Source of the DNA: Zea mays
Taxonomy: Eukaryota > Streptophyta > Magnoliopsida > Poales > Poaceae
Assembly (NCBI RefSeq): GCF_902167145.1
Contig: NC_050101.1
Span: 176,944,428-177,008,427 of the forward strand
Direction: 5' to 3'
DNA length: 64,000 nt
Positions 34,353 to 46,831 of the stretch are shown piece by piece. The notes under the pieces are model-generated. The model saw only the letters and a list, made by a program, of their open reading frames with translations. It made no database searches and was not told the origin of the DNA. Numbering within the stretch: the first letter of the stretch is position 1; every line of letters starts with the position of its first letter. The position numbers and the translations under genes were made by a program.

Positions 34353-35630
34353 TCAGATCGCGGCATCCTCCAGGAGATTCTTGAGCTCTCCCTGGATACG
34401 CCGCCCCTTGGTGGTAGATGGCTCCGGCATCGCGCGGAGAAGTATTGCCGCTGCAGCCAGGTTCTGGCCGACCCCACTGGAAGCCGGTGGCGGCCTTGCC
34501 TTGACATCGTCGGCGATGCGGTGCTGGATGCCCTGGGGTAGATGACGCACTTCTCCAGACGGAGGTTGGCCTGCCCATTCCTGCCCGATGTCCTGGCGGA
34601 ACGGCTCAAGTGTTCCTACTCCCTCGTCGAGCTTGGCCTGCATCTCGCAGATTTGCTCGAGCTGTGGGTCATGACCCCCCGCCGGGACGGGGACCACAGC
34701 TAGCTCCCGAAGGATGTCAACGCGAGGCGCAGGCCTAGGGGGATCATCGTTTTCCGGCGTACCGAGATGGTTGCCTTTGCCGGGACCCCCTAGATCAATG
34801 TGGAAACATTCACGACTTGGGCCGCAGTCCTCGTCGCCGAGGCTACGGCTACCGTCGGAACAATCGGAAAGGCAGCAGTCGCATGCGGTCATGAAGTCCT
34901 GCATGGCACTGGGGTTACCAAGTCCGGAGAAATCCCAACAAAAGTCAGACTCATCATCTTCCTCGGAACCCGAGGGCCCGTAGGTCGAGACGACCATCAG
35001 CCGGTCCCAGGGTGACCGCATACAATACCCCAGAGGGTTTGGACTCGCCTCTATGAGAGCGTCCACCGAAGCGAAGTCGCTTGGTGGGTCGAGGCTGAAT
35101 CCAAAAGACACGAGATGAGAGTCGGTCGGTACCTCTTGGTCGACGGGCGGTGACGAAGTCGCGTCAGGGGCAGACTGCACCATCGTCTCAGGTACGAGGG
35201 TGACGCCCAACAAGTCCTTTGCGAGCGTGCTGGTGTCGTCCGTTTGCTTGGAGTTGGCGTGTTGCAGGGAGACGACGCTCGTCTTCGTCTCAGATGCGAG
35301 GTCGATGCCCGACGTGCCCCCCGTTGGGGCATCGGCGCCATCGACTCGCTCGACAACCGATGAGGTGCCGCCTCCTGCTTGTCCTTGGTTGCCCCACCTC
35401 CTCCTCCGTCGGCGGGGGAGGGGACGGGACAAGCTCGAATGTCGTTCTTCTGCCACGTGGGGAAGACGTCGTCGATTCCGCCGCCGGCGGGCGGATTGTC
35501 GGCCGCCATTGTCGCTGTCGCGCGGCGGGGGAAGGAGTATCATGTCGTAGCTGCCGTCGAGGGACATGAACTCAAGACTCCCGAAACGGAGCACCGTCCC
35601 GGGCTGGAAAGGTTGCTGGAGACTACCCAT
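34353..35630 (-). pseudogene. TAT-element N-terminal gag region
   Basis: A 425-codon open frame beginning MGSLQQPFQPGTVLRFGSLE about 60 bp inside the 5' LTR. It is Arg-, Asp- and Pro-rich with a Cys-rich patch (ACDCCLSDCSD) and has no domain I recognise beyond similarity of position and style to TAT gag N-termini. It ends LEDAAI at a TGA, with another TGA soon after (about 34330); both fit CGA codons changed by C to T. The main gag domain follows at 34283. In an intact copy this would probably be the N-terminal part of one long gag. Confidence 0.65.
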
Positions 35631-35671
35631 CTGGAGCTTGACGGGAAGCTGTTCGTCAACACGCAGCAGGC

Positions 35672-35690
35672 CCCTACCTGGCGCGCCAAC
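35672..35690 (-). other. Primer-binding site of the TAT element
   Basis: On the minus strand the LTR end GCCGACA is followed by GTTGGCGCGCCAGGTAGGGG, which has the TGGCG start common to gypsy PBS sequences. The matching tRNA was not determined. Confidence 0.65.
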
Positions 35691-36033
35691 TGTCGGCGTT
35701 TCGACCCCGGTGGGTCCCTGGACCGACGAGTAAATTGTCGTCGCGTGCCCCAGCCCAGATGGGTCGGCGCGAGATAGAGCGCGAAGGGGGGAAGAAGCCG
35801 GAGGGAGACAGGCGTAAAAGGGGGAAACCCGCGGCCTTCGTGTTTGTCCCGCGCCCAGGTCGGGTGCGCTTGCAGTAGGGGGTTACAAGCGTCCACGCGG
35901 GAGGGAGCGAGAGGCCTATGCGAGCGCCGTCCCGTCCTTCCCCGCATGGCCAACCCTTCGTAAGAGGGCCCTGGACCTTCCTTTTATAGGCGTAAGGAGA
36001 GGATCCAGGTGTACAATGGGGGTGTAGCAGTGT

Positions 36034-37356
36034 TGATAGTCGCCTAGAGGGGGGGGGTGAATAGGGCGAAACTGAAATTTACAAATATAAACACAACTAC
36101 AAGTCGGGTTAGCGTTAGAAATATAAACGAGTCCGAGAGAGAAGGCGCAAAACAAATCCCAAGCGAATAAGCAAGTGAGACACGGAGATTTGTTTTACCG
36201 AGGTTCGGTTCTTGCAAACCTACTCCCCGTTGAGGAGGCCACAAAGGCCGGGTCTCTTTCAACCCTTCCCTCTCTCAAACGGTCCCTCGGACCGAGTGAG
36301 CTTCTCTTCTCAAATCAAAGCCGGGAACAAAACTTCCCCGCAAGGGCCACCACACAATTGGTGCCTCTTGCCTTGATTACAATGGAGTTGTGATCTCAAG
36401 AACAAGTGAGAAAGAAAAGAAGCAATCCAAGCGCAAGAGCTCAAATGAACACGGCAAATCACTCTCACTAGTCACTAGGGATTTATGTGGAATTGGAGAG
36501 GATTTGATCTCTTTAGTGTGTCTAGAATTGAATGCTAGAGCTCTTGTAGTAGTTGAGAAGTGGAAAACTTGGATGCAATGAATGGTGGGGTGGTTGGGGT
36601 ATTTATAGCCCCAACCACCAAACTTGACCGTTGGCTGGAGGCGTCTGCTCGATGGCGCACCGGACAGTCCGGTGCACACCGGACAGTCCGGTGCCCCTGC
36701 CACGTCATCACTGCCGTTGGATTCTGACCGTTGGAGCTTCTGACTTGTGGGCCCTCCTGGATGTCCGGTGCACACCGGACATGTACTGTTTGATGTCCGG
36801 TGCACCGGCATGGGCAAGTCTGACGTCTGCGCGCGCTGCGCGCGCATTAAATGCACCGCAGGGAGCCGTTGGCGCCGAAAAGAGCCGTTGCTCCGCTGGT
36901 ACACCAGACAGTCCGGTGCACACCGGACAGTCCGGTGAATTTTAGCGGAGCGGCTGCCACGCGAACCCGAGGCTGGTGAGTTCCGGAGACCGCGCTTCCT
37001 TGGCGCACCGGACATGTCCGGTGCACACCGGACAGTCCGGTGAATTATAGCGCGCCGGCTTCCGAGAAATCCCGAGAGTGAAGAGTTTGAGTCTGAGTCC
37101 CCTGGTGCACCGGACAGGTACTGTTCACTGTCCGGTGGCACACCGGACAGTCCGGTGCGCCAGACCAGGGGTGCCCTCGGTTGCCCCTTTGCTCCTTTAT
37201 TGAATCCAAAACTTGGTCTTTTTATTGGCTGAGTGTGAACCTTTTACACCTGTATAATCTATACACTTGGGCAAACTAGTTAGTCCAAAGATTTGTGTTG
37301 GGCAATTCAACCACCAAAATTATTTAGGAACTAGGTGTAAGCCTAATTCCCTTTCA
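36034..37356 (-). repeat. 3' LTR of the Opie-type element
   Basis: It carries near-palindromic ACCGGACAGTCCGGT and ACCGGACATGTCCGGT motifs from about 36656 to 37160, followed in the internal region by CTCCCCC (PPT). Confidence 0.92.
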
Positions 37357-38240
37357 ATCTCCCCCTTTTTGGTGATTGATGCCAACACAAACCAAAGCAA
37401 AATAGAGAAGTGCATAATTTGAACTAGTTTGCATAATGTAAGTGTAAAGGTTGCTTGGAATTAAGCCAATATAACTACTTACAAGATATGCAAGGAATGT
37501 TTCTTTCTTTATTTAGCATTTTGGACCACGTTTGCACCACGTGTTTTGTTTTTGCAAATTCTTTTGTAAATCCTTTTCAAAGTTCTTTTGCAAATAGTCA
37601 AAGGTAAATGAATAAGAGTTTGTAAAGCATTTTCAAGATTTGAAATTTTCTCCCCCTGTTTCAAATGCTTTTCCTTTGACTAAACAAAACTCCCCCTAAA
37701 AGAGATCCACCTCTTAGTGTTCAAGAGGGTTTTGATATATCATTTTTGAAATACTACTTGCTCCCCCTTTTTGAACACAATGGGATACCAAATGATAAAT
37801 ACTTTTGGAGAGCACTAAGTTTTTGAGTTTGGTGGTGGTGCGGTCCTTTTGCTTTGGGCTCATTTCTCCCCCTTTTTGGCATGAATCGCCAAAAACGGAA
37901 TCATTAGAGCCCTTGAAGTACTATCTTCCTCTTTGGTCATAAGTAAATGAGTTAAGATTATACCAAAGACGAAGTCCGGTCCTTTTGCTTTTGAGCTTTT
38001 ACTCTCTCCCCCAGGGATGAAGTCCTTTTCTTTGATGCTCATTTCTCCCCCAAAGAATAGAGAGTTGCTCGGAGTGATGGCGAAGCATGAGTTATGGAGT
38101 GGAAGCCTTTGTCTTCGCCGAAGACTCCAATTCCCTTTCAATATACCTATGACTTGGTTTGAAATAGACTTGAAAACACATTAGTCATAGCATATAAAAG
38201 AGATATGATCAAAGGTATTCAAATGAGCTATGTGTGCAAG
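37357..38240 (-). other. Noncoding tract of the Opie-type element with many PPT-like motifs
   Basis: About 880 bp between pol and the 3' LTR. CTCCCCC runs (AGGGGGAG-like on the minus strand) recur near 37361, 37651, 37692, 37761, 37867, 38007 and 38045. Some Sireviruses have an env-like ORF here; none is supported in this copy. Confidence 0.75.
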
Positions 38241-41200
38241 CTAGCAAAAGAAATTTCTAGAATCAAGAATATTGAGCTCATGCCTAAGTCTGGTAAAAGA
38301 TTGTTCATCAAGTGGCTTGGTAAAGATATCGGCTAATTGATCTTTAGTATTAATGTAAGAAATCTCGATATCCCCCTTTTGTTGGTGATCCCTAAGAAAA
38401 TGATACTGAATGGCTATGTGCTTAGTGCGGCTATGCTCGACGGGATTGTCGGCCATTTTGATTGCACTCTCATTATCACATAGCAAAGGGACTTTGGTTA
38501 ATTTGTAACCGTAGTCCCGCAGGGTTTGCCTCATCCAAAGCAATTGCGCGCAACAATGACCTGCGGCAATGTACTCGGCTTCGGCGGTGGAAAGAGCGAC
38601 CGAATTTTGCTTCTTTGAAGCCCAAGACACCAAGGATCTTCCCAAGAACTGACAAGTCCCCGATGTGCTCTTCCTATTAATTTTGCACCCCGCCCAATCG
38701 GCATCCGAATAACCAATCAAATCAAATGTGGATCCCCGAGGGTACCAAAGCCCAAACTTAGGTGTATAAGCCAAATATCTCAAGATTCGTTTTACGGCCG
38801 TAAGGTGTGATTCCTTAGGGTCGGATTGGAATCTTGCACACATGCAAACGGAAAGCATAATGTCCGGTCGAGATGCACATAAATAAAGCAATGAACCAAT
38901 CATCGACCGGTATACCTTTTGATCCACGGACTTACCTCCCGTGTCGAGGTCGAGATGCCCATTGGTTCCCATGGGTGTCTTGATGGGTTTGGCATCCTTC
39001 ATCCCAAACTTGGTTAGAATGTCTTGAGTGTACTTCGTTTGGCTAATGAAGGTGCCCTCTTGGAGTTGCTTGACTTGGAAGCCTAGAAAATACTTCAACT
39101 CCCCCATCATCGACATCTCGAATTTCTGTGTCATGATCCTACTAAACTCTTCACATGTAGACTCGTTAGTAGACCCAAATATAATATCATCAACATAAAT
39201 TTGGCATACAAACAAGTCATTTTCAAGAGTTTTAGTAAAGAGTGTAGGATCGGCCTTGCCGACTTTGAAGCCATTAGCAATAAGGAAATCTCTAAGGCAT
39301 TCATACCATGCTCTTGGGGCTTGCTTGAGCCCATAAAGCGCCTTAGAGAGCCTATAGACATGGTTAGGGTACTCACTGTCTTCAAAGCCGGGAGGTTGCT
39401 CAACATAGACCTCTTCCTTGATTGGTCCGTTGAGGAAGGCACTTTTCACGTCCATTTGATAAAGCTTAAAGCCATGGTAAGTAGCATAGGCTAATAATAT
39501 GCGAATTGACTCAAGCCTAGCTACGGGTGCATAGGTTTCACCGAAATCCAAACCTTCGACTTGGGAGTATCCCTTGGCCACAAGTCGAGCTTTGTTCCTT
39601 GTCACCACACCATGCTCGTCTTGCTTGTTGCGGAAGACCCATTTGGTTCCTACAACATTTTGGTTAGGACGTGGAACTAAATGCCATACCTCATTCCTAG
39701 TGAAGTTGTTGAGCTCCTCTTGCATCGCCACCACCCAATCCGAATCTTGAAGTGCGTCCTCCACCCTGTGTGGCTCAATAGAGGAAACAAAAGAGTAATG
39801 TTCACAAAAATGTGCAACACGAGATCGAGTGGTTACCCCCTTATGAATGTCGCCGAGGATGGTGTCGACTGGGTGATCTCGTTGGATTGCTTGGTGGACT
39901 CTTGGGTGTGGCGGCCTTTGCTCTTCTTCCTCCTTGTCTTCCTCATTTGCATCTCTCCCTTGATCAATGCCATCATCTTGAGGTGGCTCATTTGCTTGAT
40001 CTTCTACTTCATCAACTCGAGCTTCATCCTCATTTTGAGTCGGTGGAGATGCTTGCATTGAGGAGGATGGTTGATCTTGTGCATTTGGAGGCTCTTCGGA
40101 TTCCTTAGGGCACACATCCCCAATGGACATGTTCCTTAGCGCGATGCATGGAGCCTCTTCATCACCTATCTCATCAAGATCAACTTGCTCTACTTGAGAG
40201 CCGTTAGTTTCATCAAACACAACGTCACATGAGACTTCAACTAGTCCAGTGGACTTGTTAAAGACCCTATATGCCCTTGTGTTTGAGTCATAACCAAGTA
40301 AAAAGCCTTCTACAGCTTTAGGAGCAAATTTAGATTTTCTACCTCTTTTAATAAGAATAAAGCATTTGCTACCAAAAACTCTAAAATATGAAATGTTGGG
40401 CTTTTTACCGGTTAGGAGTTCATATGATGTCTTCTTGAGGATTCGGTGAAGATATAACCAATTGATGGCGTAGCAGGCGGTGTTGACTGCTTCGGCCCAA
40501 AACCGGTCCGGTGTCTTGTACTCATCAAGCATGGTTCTTGCCATGTCCAATAGAGTTCGATTCTTCCTCTCCACTACACCATTTTGTTGTGGCGTGTAGG
40601 GAGAGGAGAACTCATGCTTGATGCCCTCCTCCTCAAGGAAGCCTTCAATTTGAGAGTTCTTGAACTCCGTCCCGTTGTCGCTTCTTATTTTCTTGATCCT
40701 TAAGCCGAACTCATTTTGAGCTCGTCTCAAGAATCCCTTTAAGGTCTCTTGGGTTTGAGATTTTTCCTGTAAAAAGAATACCCAAGTGAAGCGAGAATAA
40801 TCATCCACTATTACAAGACAATACTTACTCCCGCCGATGCTTATGTAAGCAATCGGGCCGAATAGATCCATGTGGAGTAGCTCAAGCGGCCTGTCGGTCG
40901 TCATGATGTTCTTGTGTGGATGATGGACTCCAACTTGCTTTCCCGCCTGGCATGCGCTACAAATCCTGTCTTTCTCAAAATGAACATTTGTTAATCCTAA
41001 AATGTGCTCTCCCTTTAGAAGCTTATGAAGATTCTTCATCCCAACATGGGCTAGTCGGCGGTGCCAGAGCCAACCCATGTTAGTCTTAGCAATTAAGCAC
41101 GTGTCGAGCTCAGCTCTATCAAAATCTACTAAGTATAGCTGACCCTCTAACACACCCTTAAATGCTATTGAATCATCACTTCTTCTAAAGACAGTGACAC

Positions 41201-41490
41201 CTACATCAGTGAATAGACAGTTGTAGCCCATTTGACATAATTGGGAAACAGAAAGCAAGTTGTAATCTAATGAATCAACAAGAAAAACATTAGAAATGGA
41301 ATGGTAAGGTGAAATAGCAATTTTACCCAAACCTTTGACCAAACCTTGATTTCCATCCCCGAATGTGATAGCTCATTGGGGATCTTGGTTTTTCTCATAT
41401 GAGGAGAACATCCTTTTCTCCCCGGTCATGTGGTTTGTGCACCCGCTGTCGAGTATCCAACTTGAGCCCCCGGATGCATAAACCTACAAA
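38241..41490 (-). pseudogene. Sirevirus pol of the Opie-type element (one early stop)
   Basis: Upstream of a TGA (41375-41373) lies the protease with its [12 protein letters not shown] region. Downstream 1033 codons are open: HHCC ([10 protein letters not shown], then CSACQAGK), integrase core ([28 protein letters not shown]), RT ([30 protein letters not shown]) and RNase H ([14 protein letters not shown], then [11 protein letters not shown]). Domain content and length are complete for a copia pol. The single stop just after the protease active site is its only clear defect. As in the Ji-type copies, the frame lacks an ATG and is +1 to gag. Confidence 0.92.
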
Positions 41491-41496
41491 ACAAAT

Positions 41497-44186
41497 TTAG
41501 TTCTTGACTTTAGGTACCCAAACTGTTTTGGGTCCTTTGGCATTAGAAACAAGAACTTTGGGTACCCAAACACAAGTCTTTGATCCCTTGTGCTTGCCCC
41601 CAACAAATTTGGCAACTACCTTGCCGGATTTGCTTGTAAGCACATAAGAAGCATCAAAAGTTTTAAATGAAATAGCATGATCATTTGATGCAGTAGGAGT
41701 TTTCTTTCTAGGCAATTTAACATGGGTTGGTTGCCTAGAGCTAGATGTCTCACCCTTATACATGAAAGCATGATTAGGGCCAGAGTGAGACTTCCTAGAA
41801 TGAATTCTCCTAATTTTGCTCTCGGGATAACCAGCAGGGTATAAAATGTAACCCTCGTTATCCTGAGGCATGGGAGCCTTGCCCTTAACAAAGTTGGACA
41901 ATCTCTTAGGAGGGGCACTAATTTTGACATTGTCTCCCCTTTGGAAGCCAATGCCATCCTTAATGCCCGGGCGTCTCCCATTATAGAGCATGCTACGAGC
42001 AAATTTAAATTTCTCATTTTCTAAGTTGTGCTCGGCAATTTTAGCATCAAGTTTAGCTATATGATCATTTTGTTGCTTAATTAAGGTCATGTGATCATGA
42101 ATAGCATTAACATCAATATCTCTACATCTAGCACAAATAGTGACATGCTCAATGGTAGATGTAGAGGGTTTGCAAGAATCAAGTTCCACAATCTTAGCAT
42201 GAAGAATATCATTTTTATCTTTAAGATTGGAAATTGTAACTTTGCAAACATCAAAATCTCTAGCCTTAGCAATCAAATTTTCATTCTCTAATCTAAGACT
42301 AGTAAGAGAAATGTTTAATTCTTCAATCCTAGCAAGCAAATCATCATTATTATTTCTAGGATTGGGAATTGAAACATTACAAACATGAGTATCAACCTTA
42401 GCACTTAAAATAGCATTTTCATTTCTAAGGTTGTCAATCATCTCACGACAAGTGCTTAGCTCACTAGATAATTTTTCACATTTCTCAATTTCAAGAGCAT
42501 AAGCCTTTTTAACCTTAACATGTTTTTTGTTTTCTTTAATTAGACAATCCTCTTGGGAATCCAAAAGGTCATCCTTTTCATGAATAGCACTAATCAATTC
42601 ATTTAGTTTTTCTTTTTGCTCCATGTTAAGATTGGCAAAGAGAATACACAAATTATCCTCCTCATCACTAGCATTATCATCACTAGACGATTCATATTTA
42701 GTGGAGGAGTTGGATTTAACCTTCTTCTTTTTGCCGTCCTTTGCCATGAGGCACTTGTGGCCGACGTTGGGGAAGAGAAGTCCCTTGGTGACGGCGATGT
42801 TGGCGGCGTCCTCGTCGTCGGAGGAGTCGCTTGAGCTCTCGTCGGAGTCCCACTCGCGACAAACATGGGCATCGCCGCCCTTCTTCCTGTAGTACCTCTT
42901 TTTCTCCTTTCTTCTCCCCTTCTTGTCGTCGCCTCGGTCACTGTCACTAGACATAGGACATTTAGCAATAAAATGACCGGGCTTACCACATTTGTAGCAA
43001 ACCTTCTTGGAGCGGGACTTGTAGTCTTTCCCCCTCCTTTGTTTGAGGATTTGGCGGAAGCTCTTGATGACGAGCGCCATCTCCTCATTGTCAAGCTTGG
43101 AGGCGTCTATTGGTTGTCGACTTGGTGTAGACTCCTCCTTCTTTTCTTCCGTCGCCTTGAATGCAACGGGTTGAGCTTCGGATGGGTCGCCAAGCTCGTT
43201 GATTTTCCTCGAGCCTTCTATCATGCACTCAAAACTTACAAAATGCCCGATAACTTCCTCGGGGTCATTTTAGTATATCTAGGATTACCACGAATCAATT
43301 GAACTTGAGTGGGATTTAGAAAAATGAGAGATCTTAAAATAACATTTACCACTTCGTGGTCGTCCCACTTCTTGCTCCCGAGGTTGCGCACTTGGTTTAC
43401 CAAAGTCTTGAGCCGGTTGTACATGTGTTGTGGCTCCTCCCCTTTGTGAAGCCGGAACCGACCGAGCTCCCCCTCGATCGTTTCCCGCTTGGTGATCTTG
43501 GTGAGCTCATCTCCCTCGTGCGCGGTTTTGAGTACATCCCAAACCTCCTTGGCGTTCTTCAACCCTTGTACTTTGTTATATTCCTCTTTACTTAGTGAGG
43601 CGAGGAGAATTGTTGTGGCTTGTGAGTTGAAGTGCTCGATTTGGGCTACCTCATCCTCATCATAGTTCTCATCCCCTACGGATGGTACCTGCGTACCAAA
43701 CTCAACAACATCCCATATGCTTTTGTGGAGCGAGATTAGATGAAATCGCATTAAATCGCTCCACCTAGCGTAATCTTCACCATCAAAAGTTGGTGGTTTG
43801 CCTAGTGGGACGGAAAGTAAAGGTGTATGTTTGGAAATGCGAGGGTAGCGTAGGGGGATCTTACTATACTTCTTGCGCTCTTGGCGCTTAGAAGTGACGG
43901 AGGGCGCATCGGAGTCGGAGGTCGATGTTGATGAAGTGTCGGTCTCGTAGTAGACCACCTTCCTCATCCTCTTGTGCTTGTCGCCTTTCCGATGCGGCTT
44001 GTGGGAAGAAGATTTTTCCTTCTTCTCTTTGTGATGAGAAGAAGATTTCTTCTCCTTCCCTTTGTTGGAGGAGCTCTTCTTCTTCTCCCTCCTTTTGGTG
44101 CGGGACTCTTCCGATGAAGTGCTCCCGTGGCTTGTAGTGGGCTTTTCGCCGGTCTCCATCTCCTTCTTGGCGTGATCTCCCGACAT
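41497..44186 (-). pseudogene. Sirevirus gag of the Opie-type element (one-base loss)
   Basis: The ATG is at 44186 (MSGDHAKKEMETGEK). The first part has a Lys/Ser-rich basic N-terminus and a copia gag domain (GKPPTFDGEDYARWSDLM), and runs off frame near 43258-43264, where one G appears lost after TKMTP. The second part, in the next frame from about 43224, has a CCHC zinc knuckle CYKCGKPGHFIAKC and a long coiled-coil-like region, ending VWVPKVKN at TAA (41499-41497). Without the lost base it would be about 900 residues, a normal Sirevirus gag size. Confidence 0.9.
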
Positions 44187-44234
44187 CACTTCGAGCGGTT
44201 AGGCTCTAATGAAGCACCGGCCTCTGATACCAAT

Positions 44235-45558
44235 TGATAGTCGCCTAGAGGGGGGGGGGTGAATAGGGCGAAACTGAAATTTACAAATATAAACACAACT
44301 ACAAGCCGGGTTAGCGTTAGAAATATAAACGAGTCTGAGAGAGAAGGCGCAAAACAAATCCCAAGCGAATAAGCAAGTGAGACACGGAGATTTGTTTTAC
44401 CGAGGTTCGGTTCTTGCAAACCTACTCCCCGTTGAGGAGGCCACAAAGGCCGGGTCTCTTTCAACCCTTCCCTCTCTCAAACGGTCCCTCGGACCGAGTG
44501 AGCTTCTCTTCTCAAATCAAAGTCGGGAACAAAACTTCCCCGCAAGGGCCACCACACAATTGGTGCCTCTTGCCTTGATTACAATGGAGTTGTGATCTCA
44601 AGAACAAGTGAGAAAGAAAAGAAGCAATCCAAGCGCAAGAGCTCAAATGAACACGGCAAATCACTCTCACTAGTCACTAGGGATTTATGTGGAATTGGAG
44701 AGGATTTGATCTCTTTAGTGTGTCTAGAATTGAATGCTAGAGCTCTTGTAGTAGTTGAGAAGTGGAAAACTTGGATGCAATGAATGGTGGGGTGGTTGGG
44801 GTATTTATAGCCCCAACCACCAAACTTGACCGTTGGCTGGAGGCGTCTGCTCGATGGCGCACCGGACAGTCCGGTGCACACCGGACAGTCCGGTGCCCCT
44901 GCCACGTCATCACTGCCGTTGGATTCTGACCGTTAGAGCTTCTGACTTGTGGGCCCTCCTGGATGTCCGGTGCACACCGGACATGTACTGTTTGATGTCC
45001 GGTGCACCGGCATGGGCAAGTCTGACGTCTGCGCGCGCTGCGCGCGCATTAAATGCACCGCAGGGAGCCGTTGGCGCCGAAAAGAGCCGTTGCTCCGCTG
45101 GTACACCGGACAGTCCGGTGCACACCGGACAGTCCGGTGAATTTTAGCGGAGCGGCTGCCACGCGAACCCGAGGCTGGTGAGTTCCGGAGACCGCGCTTC
45201 CTTGGCGCACCGGACATGTCCGGTGCACACCGGACAGTCCGGTGAATTATAGCGCACCGGCTTCCGAGAAATCCCGAGAGTGAAGAGTTTGAGTCTGAGT
45301 CCCCTGGTGCACCGGACAGGTACTGTTCACTGTCCGGTGGCACACCGGACAGTCCGGTGCGCCAGACCAGGGGTGCCCTCGGTTGCCCCTTTGCTCCTTT
45401 ATTGAATCCAAAACTTGGTCTTTTTATTGGCTGAGTGTGAACCTTTTACACCTGTATAATCTATACACTTGGGCAAACTAGTTAGTCCAAAGATTTGTGT
45501 TGGGCAATTCAACCACCAAAATTATTTAGGAACTAGGTGTAAGCCTAATTCCCTTTCA
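44235..45558 (-). repeat. 5' LTR of the Opie-type element
   Basis: 1324 bp, more than 99 percent identical by eye to 36034-37356. The same palindromic motifs lie at about 44857-45361. Confidence 0.92.
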
Positions 45559-46046
45559 AGTGTGCTAACGTGTCTAGCGGAGAAGAGCTAGCGCCCTAAG
45601 TACATGCCGTCGTGGCAGCCAGAGAGGTTTTGGCACCCGGTTCGTGTGGTGTCGTGGCCGTCAGAGGAGCGCTGGAGCCTGGTGGAAGGATAGTTGTTGG
45701 GGTTGTCGAGTCCTTGCTGACGTCTCCTTGCTTCCGTAAGGGGGCTGAGAGTCGCCGTCGTCATGGAGCATGCGGGGCGCCATCATTACTTGTTTATCGG
45801 GGCGAGCCAGATGGGACGCCGGTCTTGTTCCCCGTAGCCTGAGTTAGCTTGGGATAGGGTAATGATGGCGCCTCCTATGACATGGTCGGTCCGAGCCCCG
45901 GGTTGGGCGAGGCGGAGGCTCCTCCGAGGTCGAGGTCGAGTCTGTCTTCCGAGGCTGAGGCCGAGCCCGAGCCCCTGGGTCGGGCGAGGCGGAGACTGTC
46001 GGCTGAGGCTGAGCCCGAGTCCGAGCCCTAGGGTCGGGCGAGGCGG

Positions 46047-46330
46047 TGTTCGTCGTCTTCCGGGGCTGAGCCTAAGTCCGAGCCCTAGGTCGGGCAAGGC
46101 GGAATTCGTCGTCTTCCGGGGCCGAGCCCGAGTCCGAGCCCTGGGGTCGGACGATGCGGAGTTCGTCGTCTTCCGAGGCTGAGCCCGAGTCCGAGCCCTG
46201 GGGTCGGGCGAAGCGGAGTTCGTCGTCTTCCGGGGCTAAGCCCGAGTCCGAGCCCTGGGGTCGGGCGAAGCGGAGTTCGTCGTCTTCCAGGGCTGAGCCC
46301 GGGTCCAAGCCTTGGGGTCGGGCGAAGCGG
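46047..46330. repeat. 57-bp tandem repeat array, five units, in the TAT right LTR
   Basis: The same unit as at 15888-16285 but only five copies, with private base changes (for example GGGCAAGGCGGAATT in the first to second unit). Confidence 0.95.
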
Positions 46331-46831
46331 AGTTTCCTATGGCGCCTGAGGCCGGACTTGGCTGCTGTCAGCCTCACTCTGCCGAGTGGCACAACAGTCG
46401 GAGCGGCGCAGGCGGTGCTGTCTTCTTGTCAGGCCGGTCAGTGGAGCGGCGAAGTGACTGCGGTCACTTCGGCTCTATCGACTGAAGGGCGCGCGTCAGG
46501 ATAAGGTGTCAGGCCACCTTTGCATTAAAAGCTCCTGCGATACGGTCGGCGTGGCGGCTTGGCCAAGGTTGCTTCTTGTCGAAGTCTGTGCCTCGGTCGA
46601 GCCGAAGGTGTGTCCGTTGCTGGAGGGGGTCCTCGGGCGAGACGTAAATCCTCCGGGGTCGGCTGCCCTTGCCCGAGGCTGGGCTCGGTCGAGGCGAGAT
46701 CGTGTTCCTTGAGTGGACCGATCCTTGACTTAATCGCACCCATCAGGCCTTTGCAGCTTTGTGCTGATGGGGGTTACCAGCTGAGATTAGGAGTCTTGAG
46801 GGTACCCCTAATTATGGTCCCCAACAATAGG

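Larger units (their letters stand above)
36034..45558 (-). mobile_element. Opie-type Sirevirus (Ty1/copia), nearly intact and young
   Basis: A 9.5-kb element on the minus strand, flanked by perfect AGTGT repeats (36029-36033 and 45559-45563). LTRs at 36034-37356 (1323 bp) and 44235-45558 (1324 bp) differ by eye at only about six substitutions plus one G-run length change. That implies an insertion of the order of 0.2 million years ago at usual grass rates. All gag and pol domains are present; only a one-base loss in gag and one stop near the start of pol break the frames. The family name is from memory of the LTR start (TGAAAGGGAATTAGGC). Confidence 0.92.
5877..46826 (-). mobile_element. Ty3/gypsy TAT-type LTR retrotransposon, interrupted by three Sireviruses
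   Basis: The element lies on the minus strand. Perfect 5-bp direct repeats ATAGG (5872-5876 and 46827-46831) flank it. Its LTRs start TGTCGAGGACC / TGTTGGGGACC and end GCCGACA when read on the minus strand. With the three inserted Sireviruses removed it is about 14 kb. Order on the minus strand: 5' LTR, PBS, gag-protease, RT-RNase H, a second archaeal-type RNase H, integrase, a long untranslated 3' region, PPT, 3' LTR. The extra RNase H and the long 3' region point to the TAT lineage (Retand/Grande/Ogre relatives). Coding regions are broken by at least six stops and frameshifts. The named maize family was not determined. Confidence 0.9.
35691..46826 (-). repeat. 5' LTR of the TAT element (split by the Opie-type copy)
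   Basis: The LTR consists of 35691-36033 plus 45564-46826, about 1.6 kb. It is about 100 bp shorter than its partner. The main cause is that it has five rather than seven 57-bp units; a small insertion (about 17 bp near 45622) acts the other way. Confidence 0.9.

Noticed and set aside
37860..38141. Possible env-like ORF downstream of Opie pol
   Set aside because: Only 93 codons, within the PPT-rich noncoding tract, with no signal peptide or membrane segment.
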